DNA from: Gemmatimonadota bacterium
GTDB taxonomy: Bacteria > Gemmatimonadota > Gemmatimonadetes > Longimicrobiales > Gaopeijiaceae
Length of the DNA stretch: 64,000 bases
Assembly: GCA_022826565.1 (NCBI GenBank)
Contig: JAJDUP010000026.1
Location: forward strand, 306,742 to 370,741
Direction of reading: 5' to 3'
Shown one piece after another: positions 40,143 through 48,313 of this stretch (positions are counted from its first letter, which is position 1; every line of letters starts with the position of its first letter). The notes under the pieces are model-generated. The model saw only the letters and a program-made list of their open reading frames with translations, searched no databases and was not told the origin of the DNA. Both the position numbers and the translations under genes were made by a program.

Positions 40143-41309
40143 ATGATGGAACGTTCGTTGTTCAGGGTGTGGTTCGATGGTTTTCGGCGGATTCCGGTCC
40201 TTTTCCTGCTGCTGGCGGTCGCGGGTTCGGCCGCGTGTGGGGAAGGGGGTCGGGCGGGTGGTCAACCGGAAGCTGAGGCCGGGGCCGGCACGGTTGCGGC
40301 CGGGTACGATGCGGCCGCGGATTCGGCGCGCCTGCTGATCGATTCGCTAATGGCGGCGGAGGCGATCCCCGGGCTTTCGGTGGCCGTCGGACGTGCGGCA
40401 GAAGTGATGTGGTCGGAAGGTTTTGGCTATTCGGACCTTACGCACAGTGTTAGGGTGACGCCAGAGACTCTGTTCCGCGTGGGCAGTGTGTCGAAGCCGA
40501 TTACGGCGGCGGCGCTCGGCGTGCTGCTGGAGCGTGGCGCGCTGGATCTGGATGCTCCCGTGCAGGATTATGTGCCGTCGTTTCCGACGAAGCGTTTTCC
40601 GGTGACGACCCGGCAGCTTGCGGGGCACCTGGGCGGGGTCCGCCACTATGCGGGAATGGAGAACTTCTCTGCGGTCAACTATCCCGACGTGATGTCCGGG
40701 CTGGTCATCTTCGAGGACGATCCGCTGATCAACGAACCCGGCACCGAATTCTCGTATTCGTCCTACGCCTGGAACCTGATCAGCGCGGTGGTCGAGGGTG
40801 CCAGCGGGGAAGCGTTCCTCGATTTCATGGACCGCGAGGTCTTCGGCGCACTCGCAATGGAAGAGACGTTTGCCGACAGGAACCGACCGATCATCGAGCA
40901 CAGGACCCGCTTCTACGTCAGGGACGAGGAAGGGCAGGTCGTGAACGCTCCCTACGTCGACAACAGCTACAAATGGGCGGGCGGGGGCTTCATTTCGACC
41001 CCGGAGGACCTGCTCGTCTTTGCAAACGGCCATCTGGAGCCCGGATACCTCCAGGCGGAAACGCTGGAGGTGCTGTTCACCTCCCAGACGACACGGGACG
41101 GCAGCGAGACCGGGTACGGGGTCGGCTGGCGTTCCAGCACCAACGCGCACGGCGAGCGGATCGTCTCGCACGGTGGCGGATCAGTCGGCGGCCGCACCAT
41201 GCTGACCATGAACCGCGACAACGGACTCATCGTCGCGATCGTGGCGAACCTGTCCAGCGCGCCGATGACCGCCGGGCTGGCCGGACGGATCGAGGAGCTG
41301 TTCCGGTAG
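40143..41309 (+). CDS. Beta-lactamase-fold serine hydrolase, lipoprotein
   Basis: A 388-residue class C/penicillin-binding-like hydrolase. The signal peptide ends in a lipobox-like GSAACGEG. Ser-x-x-Lys is in VGSVSKPITAAAL, the Tyr-x-Asn is in YSSYAWNLIS, and the third motif is SHGGGSVGG. These support serine hydrolase chemistry on a peptide or ester but not antibiotic resistance. It begins 6 bp after proline dehydrogenase and is the last host gene before the dif-like site. Confidence 0.88.
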   Translation: MMERSLFRVWFDGFRRIPVLFLLLAVAGSAACGEGGRAGGQPEAEAGAGTVAAGYDAAADSARLLIDSLMAAEAIPGLSVAVGRAAEVMWSEGFGYSDLTHSVRVTPETLFRVGSVSKPITAAALGVLLERGALDLDAPVQDYVPSFPTKRFPVTTRQLAGHLGGVRHYAGMENFSAVNYPDVMSGLVIFEDDPLINEPGTEFSYSSYAWNLISAVVEGASGEAFLDFMDREVFGALAMEETFADRNRPIIEHRTRFYVRDEEGQVVNAPYVDNSYKWAGGGFISTPEDLLVFANGHLEPGYLQAETLEVLFTSQTTRDGSETGYGVGWRSSTNAHGERIVSHGGGSVGGRTMLTMNRDNGLIVAIVANLSSAPMTAGLAGRIEELFR

Positions 41310-41489
41310 GGGGGCCGAGGTAGCGGCTCGGGGACCGCACCCCACACTGGTGCGGCAGCCGAACATCCCGCCGCGAGGCGGGAGCGGGCGGTGTGCGTGG
41401 CTGGAAACACGAGCCGCCAGCGTCCGGCGGGGCAGTGCCGCTGGCGGGACTCACCGTTTTGCCGCTCCGGTTCCGCTCTCCACGATGTA

Positions 41490-41517
41490 ACTTGACATAA
41501 TATATATTATACGAAGT
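41490..41517 (+). other. dif-like Xer recombination site, left edge of element 1
   Basis: A 28-bp site with XerCD architecture. Read on the minus strand, the XerC arm is ACTTCGTATAA, the centre TATATA, and the XerD arm TTATGTCAAGT. Against B. subtilis dif as I recall it, 24 of 28 positions match. It stands out as AT-rich in very GC-rich surroundings. It pairs with a second site at 51885-51912. Confidence 0.72.
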
Positions 41518-41637
41518 AGCACAATATTACGGCTTTTCTACGGTTCTTCCGAAACACTTCCCATGTAGTTGCGCCGCAACGCCTTACGGGACCGCACTTC
41601 AAGCGATGGATAACAGATACAAATATTAGATGAGCTG

Positions 41638-41658
41638 AACCCACAACCGTTGTGGGTT
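41638..41658. promoter_or_regulatory. Perfect 21-bp palindrome, likely operator of element 1
   Basis: AACCCACAAC and GTTGTGGGTT form 10-bp arms around a single C. It lies 70 bp before the first rightward gene of the element and just after an AT-rich stretch (ACAAATATTAGATG) that could hold a -10. Likely target of an element-encoded regulator such as one of the ribbon-helix-helix-like proteins. The rest of 41310-41728 holds only the left dif-like site and GC-rich inverted repeats. Confidence 0.5.
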
Positions 41659-41728
41659 TGGACCGCCCGCGCCTCCATGCGTACCTTGGAAACGCCCCCA
41701 TTGCACCCCCAACGCGAGGAAAGACCCG

Positions 41729-42130
41729 ATGCGAGCACGCGCGGCCCTTGAAGCCATCGCCAAGGAAATCGAATCCATCTACGCCCCCATTCCGGCCGGC
41801 GACGAGCGCGAACCGCCCGCGCAGTTCGAGGGCGTTGCGCCGCCCGTCTTTCGCCACACGCCCAAGGAAAGCGACGTGGCCGACGAGGCCCGCTTCTATG
41901 TGGTTGAGTACGCGGGCGGCGAGGCGCTGGCCCCCACCTTCGAGGTGTACGCCTTCGCCCGTGACCGCGCCGACGTGCTGGACATGATGGACGACACCAT
42001 GGTTGCCATGGACAGCAACGGCTTCGAGGCGAGTAGCGGCGAAATCTCGCCGACCGAAGATGGCTTCGGGATCGTCATTGACGTGGTGCCTGGTTCGACC
42101 CTGGACGAGCGGCCCAAGCACTTCGACTAG
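41729..42130 (+). CDS. Unrecognised phage-element protein (133 residues)
   Basis: First rightward gene of the element. The protein is acidic, with an N-terminal helix (ALEAIAKEIESIY) and a C-terminal alpha/beta part ending near VIDVVPGSTLDERPKHFD. Its size and place directly before a gp10-like tail-completion gene would suit a tail terminator, but I see no decisive motif. Its TAG is followed at once by the next ATG. Confidence 0.55.
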   Translation: MRARAALEAIAKEIESIYAPIPAGDEREPPAQFEGVAPPVFRHTPKESDVADEARFYVVEYAGGEALAPTFEVYAFARDRADVLDMMDDTMVAMDSNGFEASSGEISPTEDGFGIVIDVVPGSTLDERPKHFD

Positions 42131-42469
42131 ATGCCCGCACGCCTCCACCTTCCCGACTTCGAGGCCGCCAAGCGCACCGCCCGCCCAGGCATCCCCGACG
42201 CCATGCGGCGCGGCTTCGAGGCGTGGCAAGCGGACGCGCTCAAGCGGCTCAAGCGGGCCACGCCACGCGACACGGGCCGGCTGCGCCGCCGTACCACGGC
42301 CAAGCGCAAGGGCCGCGTCGCCACCTTCGAGGCGCGCACCCAGTACGCCAGTTTCCTTGAGTTCGCCCGCGGCGGCCGGCATGAGTACATGGGCCGATCC
42401 ATCGCACGATCCGCGCGCACCCTTCCCCGCTACATCGACCGCGAGTTCAAGGCGCTCGATCGTGGCTGA
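42131..42469 (+). CDS. HK97 gp10-like tail-completion protein
   Basis: A basic 112-residue protein with ATPRDTGRLRRRTTAKRKG, the typical 'P-x-D-T-G-x-L' motif of HK97 gp10/minor tail proteins that join head and tail. It ends in FLEFARGGRHEYMGRSI, again family-like. It starts immediately after the preceding stop and overlaps the terminase start by 8 bp. In HK97-type phages this gene follows the connector genes; here it precedes the terminase. Confidence 0.7.
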   Translation: MPARLHLPDFEAAKRTARPGIPDAMRRGFEAWQADALKRLKRATPRDTGRLRRRTTAKRKGRVATFEARTQYASFLEFARGGRHEYMGRSIARSARTLPRYIDREFKALDRG

Positions 42470-44006
42470 TGGCACCGCGCAAACGCCCCGAAAGGGGGCG
42501 GCAACGCAGGGGGTTAGGCACGGTTCGCGAGTGACGGGGCGGGCGCTGTGCGACTACGTGGGCCAGCATCTAGAGTTGATCGGGTGGGAACGGCGGTTCC
42601 TGTACAGGCTGGCGCGGACGGATGGCGACCTTGCGTTGAGTCTCGCGCGGGGCAACGGCAAGAGTGCGTTGTGCGCGGCGATCGGGGCGGCCGTGCTGGA
42701 CGGCCCGCTGCGCGTGGAGGGTGCGGAGGTCATTTTGGTGGCGTCCAGCTTCGCGCAAGCGGGGATCATGTTTCGTGACGCGCTGGCGTATCTCGGGCCC
42801 CAGGTGGGCGACCGCGCGAAGTGGCGGAAGCGTGACACCACGGGCGTTGCGGAGCTTGAGTATCTGCCGACGCGCACGCGGTTGAAGGCCATCGGCAGCG
42901 ACCCGCGCAGGATGCACGGATTGCGGCCGCTGCTGGTGCTGGCCGATGAGCCGGCGCAATGGCCGCCGACAACGAGCGAGCGGGCGTTGGCGGCGCTGCG
43001 CACGGGCTTGGGGAAGTTCCCGGGCTCGCGGCTGATCGCGCTTGGGACGCGGCCCGAAACGGAGGACCATTGGTTCGCCCGGATGCTCGCCGAACCGGAC
43101 GCCGTGACCTTCGCGGCGCGGCCCGACGATCCGCCGTTCCAGCGGCGCACGTGGCGGCGGGCCAACCCTTCGCTTGACGCCTTCCCGTGGCTGGAGGATC
43201 GGTTGCGGATCGAGGCGAAGGAAGCGAAGCGCGACCCGGTGGCGCTGGCCGCCTTCTGCGCGCTGCGGCTCAATCAAGGCGTGGCCGACACGGTGGAAAG
43301 CGTCTTGCTGGAGGCGGGCGTGTGGCGGGCGGCGGTTGGCGAGGCGGGCGCGGCGGGCCGCTACGTGCTGGGGGTGGACCTTGGGACCACGGAGGCCATG
43401 AGCGCGGCGGCGGGATACTGGCCCGACACGGGGCGGCTCGATGCGGTGGCGTGCTTCGGCGACGATCCCAGCCTGCGCAACCGTGGGCTGGCGGCGGGCG
43501 TCGGGCGCCTCTACGTGGACATGGCGGCCCGCGAGGAGCTTGTCACCAGTCCGGGGCGGGTGTCGGACCTTCGCACGCTGCTGGGGGCCGTGTGGGACCG
43601 CTGGGGCGCGCCGGCGGCCATCGTGTGCGACCGCTGGCGCGAGGGCGAGCTACGCGACGCGCTGGCGGCCCTACGCTTCCCGCGCGCCGCGCTCGTTGTG
43701 CGCGGCATGGGCTACAAGGACGGGGCCGAAGACGTGCGGGGCTTCCGCCGCGCCATGCTCACGGGCCACGTGACGCCGTGCGAGTCGCTGTTACTCACGG
43801 CGGCCATGAGCGAGGCGCGCGTTGTGACCGATCCGGCGGGCAACGCCAAACTGGCAAAGCGGACGGAAGGCGGGCGGCGGCGGGCGGCCCGCGACGATGC
43901 GGCGGCGGCGGCCATCCTTGCCGTGGCGCTGGCATGGCGCAACCGGGGCCGCGAGGCGGCGCCCGCTCGCGTCCACGTTCCCGACAGCGTGGCCGCGCGC
44001 ATGTAG
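42462..44006 (+). CDS. Terminase large subunit
   Basis: The packaging motor and nuclease of a tailed-phage capsid. The ATPase domain has Walker A LARGNGKSALC (about residues 61-71) and Walker B LLVLADEPAQW. The RNase H-like nuclease domain shows the metal aspartates in VLGVDLGTTEA and IVCDRWREGE, with a C-terminal aspartate in RRAARDDAAAAAIL. GTG start at 42462 gives 514 residues. No small subunit is recognised beside it. Confidence 0.9.
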   Translation: MADGTAQTPRKGAATQGVRHGSRVTGRALCDYVGQHLELIGWERRFLYRLARTDGDLALSLARGNGKSALCAAIGAAVLDGPLRVEGAEVILVASSFAQAGIMFRDALAYLGPQVGDRAKWRKRDTTGVAELEYLPTRTRLKAIGSDPRRMHGLRPLLVLADEPAQWPPTTSERALAALRTGLGKFPGSRLIALGTRPETEDHWFARMLAEPDAVTFAARPDDPPFQRRTWRRANPSLDAFPWLEDRLRIEAKEAKRDPVALAAFCALRLNQGVADTVESVLLEAGVWRAAVGEAGAAGRYVLGVDLGTTEAMSAAAGYWPDTGRLDAVACFGDDPSLRNRGLAAGVGRLYVDMAAREELVTSPGRVSDLRTLLGAVWDRWGAPAAIVCDRWREGELRDALAALRFPRAALVVRGMGYKDGAEDVRGFRRAMLTGHVTPCESLLLTAAMSEARVVTDPAGNAKLAKRTEGGRRRAARDDAAAAAILAVALAWRNRGREAAPARVHVPDSVAARM

Positions 44007-44007
44007 A

Positions 44008-44116
44008 GCGGGGGCGCGACCCGAAGGCCACGCCCCCGCAGGGTACTACCCTTGCCAAGCCACGCCCTGCCGCGCCCAGCCACGTCAAGCCAAGCCTAAC
44101 CCAGCCAAGCCACGCC
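44008..44116. other. Hairpin and direct repeats between terminase and HNH genes
   Basis: Right after the terminase stop, GCGGGGGCG (44008-44016) pairs with CGCCCCCGC (44031-44039). GCCAAGCCACGCC then occurs twice (44054-44066, 44104-44116) within a run of related AAGCCA motifs. It is the only sizeable non-coding gap among the head genes. Candidate terminator or DNA-packaging (cos/pac) site. Confidence 0.45.
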
Positions 44117-44154
44117 ATATCGTGGGCTCAGTCCTAGAAAGGTGGGGACAATTC

Positions 44155-44430
44155 GTGAAAGTGTCAAGACGCCGCCTCTACCACGGGACGCGCTGGAAGC
44201 GAGTACGCGAGGCGGCCAAGCGGCGCGACGGCTGGCGCTGCACGGAGTGCGGGCGGCTTGGCCGCCTTGAGGTTCACCACGTGGACCGCGACCCGGCCCG
44301 GTTCTTTGAGTTGGGCAACCTTGCCACGCTATGCCGCGGGTGCCATATTCGGAAGCATAAGCGCATGCGCCCCAACAATTTAGAGTGGGGCGAAATGGTG
44401 CGGAAACTCCGGGAAAAGGCGAAAAGATGA
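44155..44430 (+). CDS. HNH endonuclease
   Basis: A 91-residue HNH nuclease. The zinc cysteines are in WRCTECGRLG and LCRGCHIRKHK, and the catalytic region is LEVHHVDRDPARFFELGNLATLC. Small HNH proteins next to terminase genes assist cos cleavage in HK97-type phages, so a packaging role is likely. GTG at 44155 or 44161 is the start; the stop overlaps the capsid gene (ATGA). Confidence 0.88.
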   Translation: MKVSRRRLYHGTRWKRVREAAKRRDGWRCTECGRLGRLEVHHVDRDPARFFELGNLATLCRGCHIRKHKRMRPNNLEWGEMVRKLREKAKR

Positions 44431-45668
44431 CGGCGCGGCAGAAAATCGAGTTGCGGTTGTCCCAGGTGCGGACCAGGTTGAACGAAATCGCGGGGCTGGA
44501 GGGCGACGACTTCACCGACCAAGTGAAGGCCGAAGCGGCGACGCTCCAGACCGAATACGCGGACCTTGAGCTGCGCCACCAAGCGGCCATCGTGGCCGAC
44601 GGCGTGACCGAGACGGAGACGGCGACCGATCCCGACGCCGAAGCGCGCGAGCGGCTGGAGCTTCGCGGGCGGGTGTCGATCGTGGACTACATCGACGCCG
44701 CGAGCAACGGGCGCGATGTGTCGGGCGCGGCGAGCGAGTACAACGCCGCGCTGGAGATTCGCGGCGACCGCTTCCCGCTGGAGTTGCTGGCGCCCGACGA
44801 TTTGGAGGAACGGGCCACCACAGACACCGACGGGCGCGTTACGCAACAGTCTTGGATCGACCGGCTGTTCGCCACGACGATGGCGCGGCGCGTCGGCGTG
44901 ACGTTCGCCAGCGTGGCGCCGGGCCAGGTGTCCTATCCCGTGACCACGGCGGGCGGCGCGCCGGCCCAGCGCGCGCGCACGCAAGCGGCGGCGGAAGCCG
45001 CATGGACCGTCGGCGCTACCGTGATCGAGCCCACCCGCAGTAGCATCCGTGCCGTATTCAACCGGGTGGACGCGCTGCGGCTTCCGGGGCTGGAGGATGC
45101 CTTGCGGCGCGACCTTCGCATGGCGATGGCGGAGGGGATCGACCGCGCGATTTTCGTCGGCGACGCGACCACCACGAAGAACGAGGCCGACATAACGGGG
45201 CTCACGGGCGCGAGCATCGGCGAGACGACCATCACCCAGGCCAACAAGGCGAAGTACGACAAGACGCTTGAGGCGTTCACGGCCATGGTGGACGGCATCC
45301 ACGCCGGCGGCTTGGGAGACTTGAACATCGTGTCGTTTTTGGGCGCGTGGAAGCTGTGGGAGCAGACCATCGCGAACAGCGCCGCCGAGAATCAGACCAT
45401 GGCGCAATTCCTACGCGCGGCGGGGCTGTCTTGGGGGCTTCGCGGCGGCGTCGAGGCCGCCACGTCGAACGGGAAGTTCGCGGCGGTGGTGGGACTGGCG
45501 CGCGGCATCCGCAACGCCGCCGTGGCCCCTGTCTGGGCCGACGCGGCGCTGATCCGCGACCCGTACAGCGGGGCAACCAAGGCCGACGTGGCGCTGACCA
45601 TGCACACGTTCTGGGGTTTCAAGATCCCACGGCCGGCCAACTTCAAGCGGCTCAAGTTCGTAACGTAG
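44427..45668 (+). CDS. Major capsid protein, HK97 fold
   Basis: A 413-residue capsid protein with a predicted coiled-coil N-terminal scaffold-like (delta) segment of about 100 residues (RQKIELRLSQVRTRLNEI). The shell domain follows, with the N-arm/E-loop region (VSYPVTTAGGAPAQ), GVTFASVAPG and a C-terminal DPYSGATKADVALTMHTFWG, the last typical of HK97-like capsids. The ATG overlaps the HNH stop. The protease is encoded downstream rather than upstream. Confidence 0.85.
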   Translation: MTARQKIELRLSQVRTRLNEIAGLEGDDFTDQVKAEAATLQTEYADLELRHQAAIVADGVTETETATDPDAEARERLELRGRVSIVDYIDAASNGRDVSGAASEYNAALEIRGDRFPLELLAPDDLEERATTDTDGRVTQQSWIDRLFATTMARRVGVTFASVAPGQVSYPVTTAGGAPAQRARTQAAAEAAWTVGATVIEPTRSSIRAVFNRVDALRLPGLEDALRRDLRMAMAEGIDRAIFVGDATTTKNEADITGLTGASIGETTITQANKAKYDKTLEAFTAMVDGIHAGGLGDLNIVSFLGAWKLWEQTIANSAAENQTMAQFLRAAGLSWGLRGGVEAATSNGKFAAVVGLARGIRNAAVAPVWADAALIRDPYSGATKADVALTMHTFWGFKIPRPANFKRLKFVT

Positions 45669-45670
45669 GT

Positions 45671-46594
45671 GTGGACCGCTTCCTGTCGGCCGTCGAGGTA
45701 CGCGCCGAAGGGCGCACGCTCGAAGGCGTCGCGCTGCCCTATGGCGAGCTTTCGCCGTCGCATCGTGAACGCTTCGAGGCGGGCGGCGGCGCCGTGGCGC
45801 CCAACGCCATTCTGGATCTTGACCATGACCGGCTGCGCACGGTCGCATGGATCGGCGCGGGGCTGACGCTCACCGACACGCGCGAGGGGCTGCACCTTCG
45901 GGCCGAAGTGCCGCGCACGCCCGCCGGCGACGAAGCGTTGCGCGGCGTCCGGACCCGCGAGCGGTCGGGGCTGTCGATCGAGTTCGAGGCCGCGCGCGAC
46001 CGCACCGAAGCGCAAACCGGGGTGCGCGTGGTCGAGGCGTGGACCGTGCATGGCGTCGGACTCGTTGAGCGGGCGTCATACCCTTCCGCCATGGTCGAGG
46101 CTCGCCAGCGCACGGGGCCGCCCGTGCGTGGAAGCGTGGCGCTGGGCGAGCGGCTGGCGTGCGGGTGCCGGGACGGCTGCGACGCCGTGCGGATCGCGCC
46201 CGACGCCTTCGACGCCGCCTTGCGCGAGGCGGAAGCGGGCGACCGCGTGATAACCGCCTTTTTCTCGGGGCGCTTCGATCGGCCGTTGGCGCGCGTCGGC
46301 GCTGGGCTCACGCTCACGCGCGAGCGCGGCCAACTGGGGGTGCGCATCGACGGACTGCCCGACAGCGCCGAAGCGGGCGAGTTTCTGGAGGCGGTCGCCA
46401 GCGGCGCGGCGTTCCAGTTCCGCCCCTACTTCCCTGACCGATTCTCCGACGTGGCGAAGGCCGGCACAACGGCTGAAGTGGCCCGCGCTGACCTTCGCGG
46501 CATCGAGATAGCGGCCATATCGGGGCCGACCGAAGGACTGCGGGAAATTGCGGTCGGGCGGCGCGAGGATCGGAGGCGGCGCGTATGGCTGTGA
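45671..46594 (+). CDS. Prohead protease with a second, degenerate protease-like half
   Basis: A 307-residue protein of two related halves. Half 1 (about 1-140) fits the HK97 prohead protease: His in LDLDHDRLR and Ser in ERSGLSIEFEA. Half 2 (about 155-295) repeats the pattern, sharing GAGLTLT with half 1, but has Phe/Ser-Gly (AFFSGRFDR) where the His should be and Ala-Phe (ASGAAFQFRP) where the Ser should be. GTG start at 45671, two bp after the capsid stop. Half 1 should mature the capsid; half 2 may be a pseudo-enzyme. Confidence 0.75.
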   Translation: MDRFLSAVEVRAEGRTLEGVALPYGELSPSHRERFEAGGGAVAPNAILDLDHDRLRTVAWIGAGLTLTDTREGLHLRAEVPRTPAGDEALRGVRTRERSGLSIEFEAARDRTEAQTGVRVVEAWTVHGVGLVERASYPSAMVEARQRTGPPVRGSVALGERLACGCRDGCDAVRIAPDAFDAALREAEAGDRVITAFFSGRFDRPLARVGAGLTLTRERGQLGVRIDGLPDSAEAGEFLEAVASGAAFQFRPYFPDRFSDVAKAGTTAEVARADLRGIEIAAISGPTEGLREIAVGRREDRRRRVWL

Positions 46595-46887
46595 CCCGCG
46601 CGGACCTGCTCGTTTACATCGGCTCCGAGTCGGACGGCGGCGACCAAGACGCGCTGCTAGACCGCCTCTTGGCGTCGGCCGTCGCCATCGTGGGCGCCTA
46701 TGCTGATGACAGCACGCCCGAAGCCGTGCAGGACCAAGCCGTCACCCAGGTGGCCGCCTTGCTGTGGTACAACCGGGGCGGCGTCGGGACCGATGGCCGC
46801 ATACGTCAGGTGCACGTGTTGCGCGACAGCGGGGCGCGCGCCTTGCTCAAGCCGTACCGCCCGCCCGTGATCGGGGGCACCCCATGA
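46585..46887 (+). CDS. Head-tail connector (gp6-like)
   Basis: A 100-residue all-helical protein. AVTRADLLVYIG...DALLDRLLASAVAIVGAYAD fits the HK97 gp6/SPP1 gp15-type adaptor that docks under the portal. It overlaps the protease by 10 bp and the portal gene by 4 bp. Confidence 0.7.
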   Translation: MAVTRADLLVYIGSESDGGDQDALLDRLLASAVAIVGAYADDSTPEAVQDQAVTQVAALLWYNRGGVGTDGRIRQVHVLRDSGARALLKPYRPPVIGGTP

Positions 46888-47939
46888 AATGGCCGTGGAG
46901 CCGCGAGGCGGACGGACTGGAGCGGCGCGACTACGCCGACATCGTGCTCCAGCTTCTCCAAGCGCGAGCGGACGGCGAGGAAGCGGACCTGCTCACCACG
47001 GCCGCCGTGGAGCAAGCTGCGGGGGCCGTGGCGCGCGCCTTCGCGTCGGTGACGGTGGATGGGGCGGCGCACGTGGTCGAGGCGCTCACGCCCGCCGTAT
47101 TGGGCCGCATCGGGCGCGACGTGATCCGCCACGGTGAAAGCGTCCACGCGATCGACGTACGGCGCGGACGGGTGGCGCTCGCGCCCGTGGCGGCGTGGAC
47201 CATGGACGGCGGCCACGATCCGCGCACGTGGCGCTACGACGTGCAGCTGACCGGCCCGACCATGGAGGTAACGCGCAAGGGCGTCCCGGCGTCGGGCATC
47301 GTGCATGTGCGCTGGGCGAGCGAGCCGCAGCGCCCGCACGAAGGGACAAGCGCGGCCACCTACGCCGCCGAGACGGCCCGCACGGCTTCCCGCGCGGAAC
47401 GCTCCATAGGCGACGAAGCGGGGGCCGCCGTGGGCTCCATCGTGGCGCTGCCCGAATCGTCGGATACCGTGTTCAACACGATCAAGGCGGCGTTGGACAA
47501 GCTGCGGGGCGAGGCCATCCCCGTTGAGACGGCGGCGGCGGGATGGGCCGACGATCGCGTCACCGCCCCGAAACGGGACTGGGGGGCAACCCGCATTGGC
47601 GGCGCGCCGCCGCAAGGCACCGTGACGGCCCGCCAAGCCGCCCAGGACGGACTATTGGGCGCCTTCGGGGTTCCCGCCGCGTTGTACAATCCCGGCGACG
47701 GCACAGCGGCCCGCGAGGGGCTGCGGCGGTTCTGGATCGCCACGGTGATTCCGCTGCTCAGGGCGCTGTGCTTCGAGGCGCGGGCCAAGCTGGAAGGCGA
47801 CTGCCAGTTTCGGTTTGACCCGTACGTGCTCGATGTGACCGGGCGCGCGTCGGCGCTCAAGGCGCTGACGGAAGCGGGCGTTGAGTTGGCCGACGCCCGC
47901 ACGCTCGTTGGACTCGAACACGTGGGGGTTGTGCGGTGA
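46884..47939 (+). CDS. Portal protein
   Basis: A 351-residue HK97-type portal. It shows the DVIRHGESVHAIDVRRG wing, MDGGHDPRTWRYDVQLTG, and a C-terminal helical stem and crown: LLGAFGVPAALYNPGDGTAAREGLRRFWIATVIPLL. That last segment ('FGVPxxLY...reaxrxFwxxtlxPl') is characteristic. It sits after the connector rather than next to terminase. Confidence 0.85.
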   Translation: MKWPWSREADGLERRDYADIVLQLLQARADGEEADLLTTAAVEQAAGAVARAFASVTVDGAAHVVEALTPAVLGRIGRDVIRHGESVHAIDVRRGRVALAPVAAWTMDGGHDPRTWRYDVQLTGPTMEVTRKGVPASGIVHVRWASEPQRPHEGTSAATYAAETARTASRAERSIGDEAGAAVGSIVALPESSDTVFNTIKAALDKLRGEAIPVETAAAGWADDRVTAPKRDWGATRIGGAPPQGTVTARQAAQDGLLGAFGVPAALYNPGDGTAAREGLRRFWIATVIPLLRALCFEARAKLEGDCQFRFDPYVLDVTGRASALKALTEAGVELADARTLVGLEHVGVVR

Positions 47940-48313
47940 ACGTGGTAGTGAAGCGGCACCGCCCGGACGGCGCGCTGTGGGAGACAACGCGCGAGCGCGT
48001 CGTTGTGCTGTCGGGCGCGGCCGACGCCGAAGGAAGCGACGGCGCACGGCCCGTGGGCCAAGACGGTGAAATCAGCTTGCGGGCGGCGCGCGGGATTCTG
48101 CGCCGTGACGATGTTGTGCAGCTTCCCAGCGGCGAGGCGTTCCGCATCGTCGCCACGCGCGGACTGGCGCCGTTCTACCATCTCGGGGAAAGCGAGGGCG
48201 AGCGCGTTACGCGCACGCAATTTCCGGGACGCACCGTGGATGGCGTGACCGTGACGTCCCAGGGCGACGCGCTCACGTCGGACGGCGTCACAATCACCGC
48301 TGGGGGCCGCTAG
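47936..48313 (+). CDS. Small structural protein of unknown role (125 residues)
   Basis: A beta-rich 125-residue protein starting at a GTG that overlaps the portal stop. The body contains ILRRDDVVQLPSGEAFRIVATRG, a pattern seen in head-closure/stopper-like or baseplate-hub proteins, but I do not recognise it firmly. The C-terminus is a Thr/Gly/Asp-rich repeat. Position between portal and tape measure suits a neck or tail role. Confidence 0.5.
   Translation: MNVVVKRHRPDGALWETTRERVVVLSGAADAEGSDGARPVGQDGEISLRAARGILRRDDVVQLPSGEAFRIVATRGLAPFYHLGESEGERVTRTQFPGRTVDGVTVTSQGDALTSDGVTITAGGR

Noticed and set aside
40143-41309. An antibiotic-resistance beta-lactamase
   Set aside because: The serine-hydrolase motifs are those of a broad family; lipoprotein context beside proline dehydrogenase gives no reason to infer resistance.
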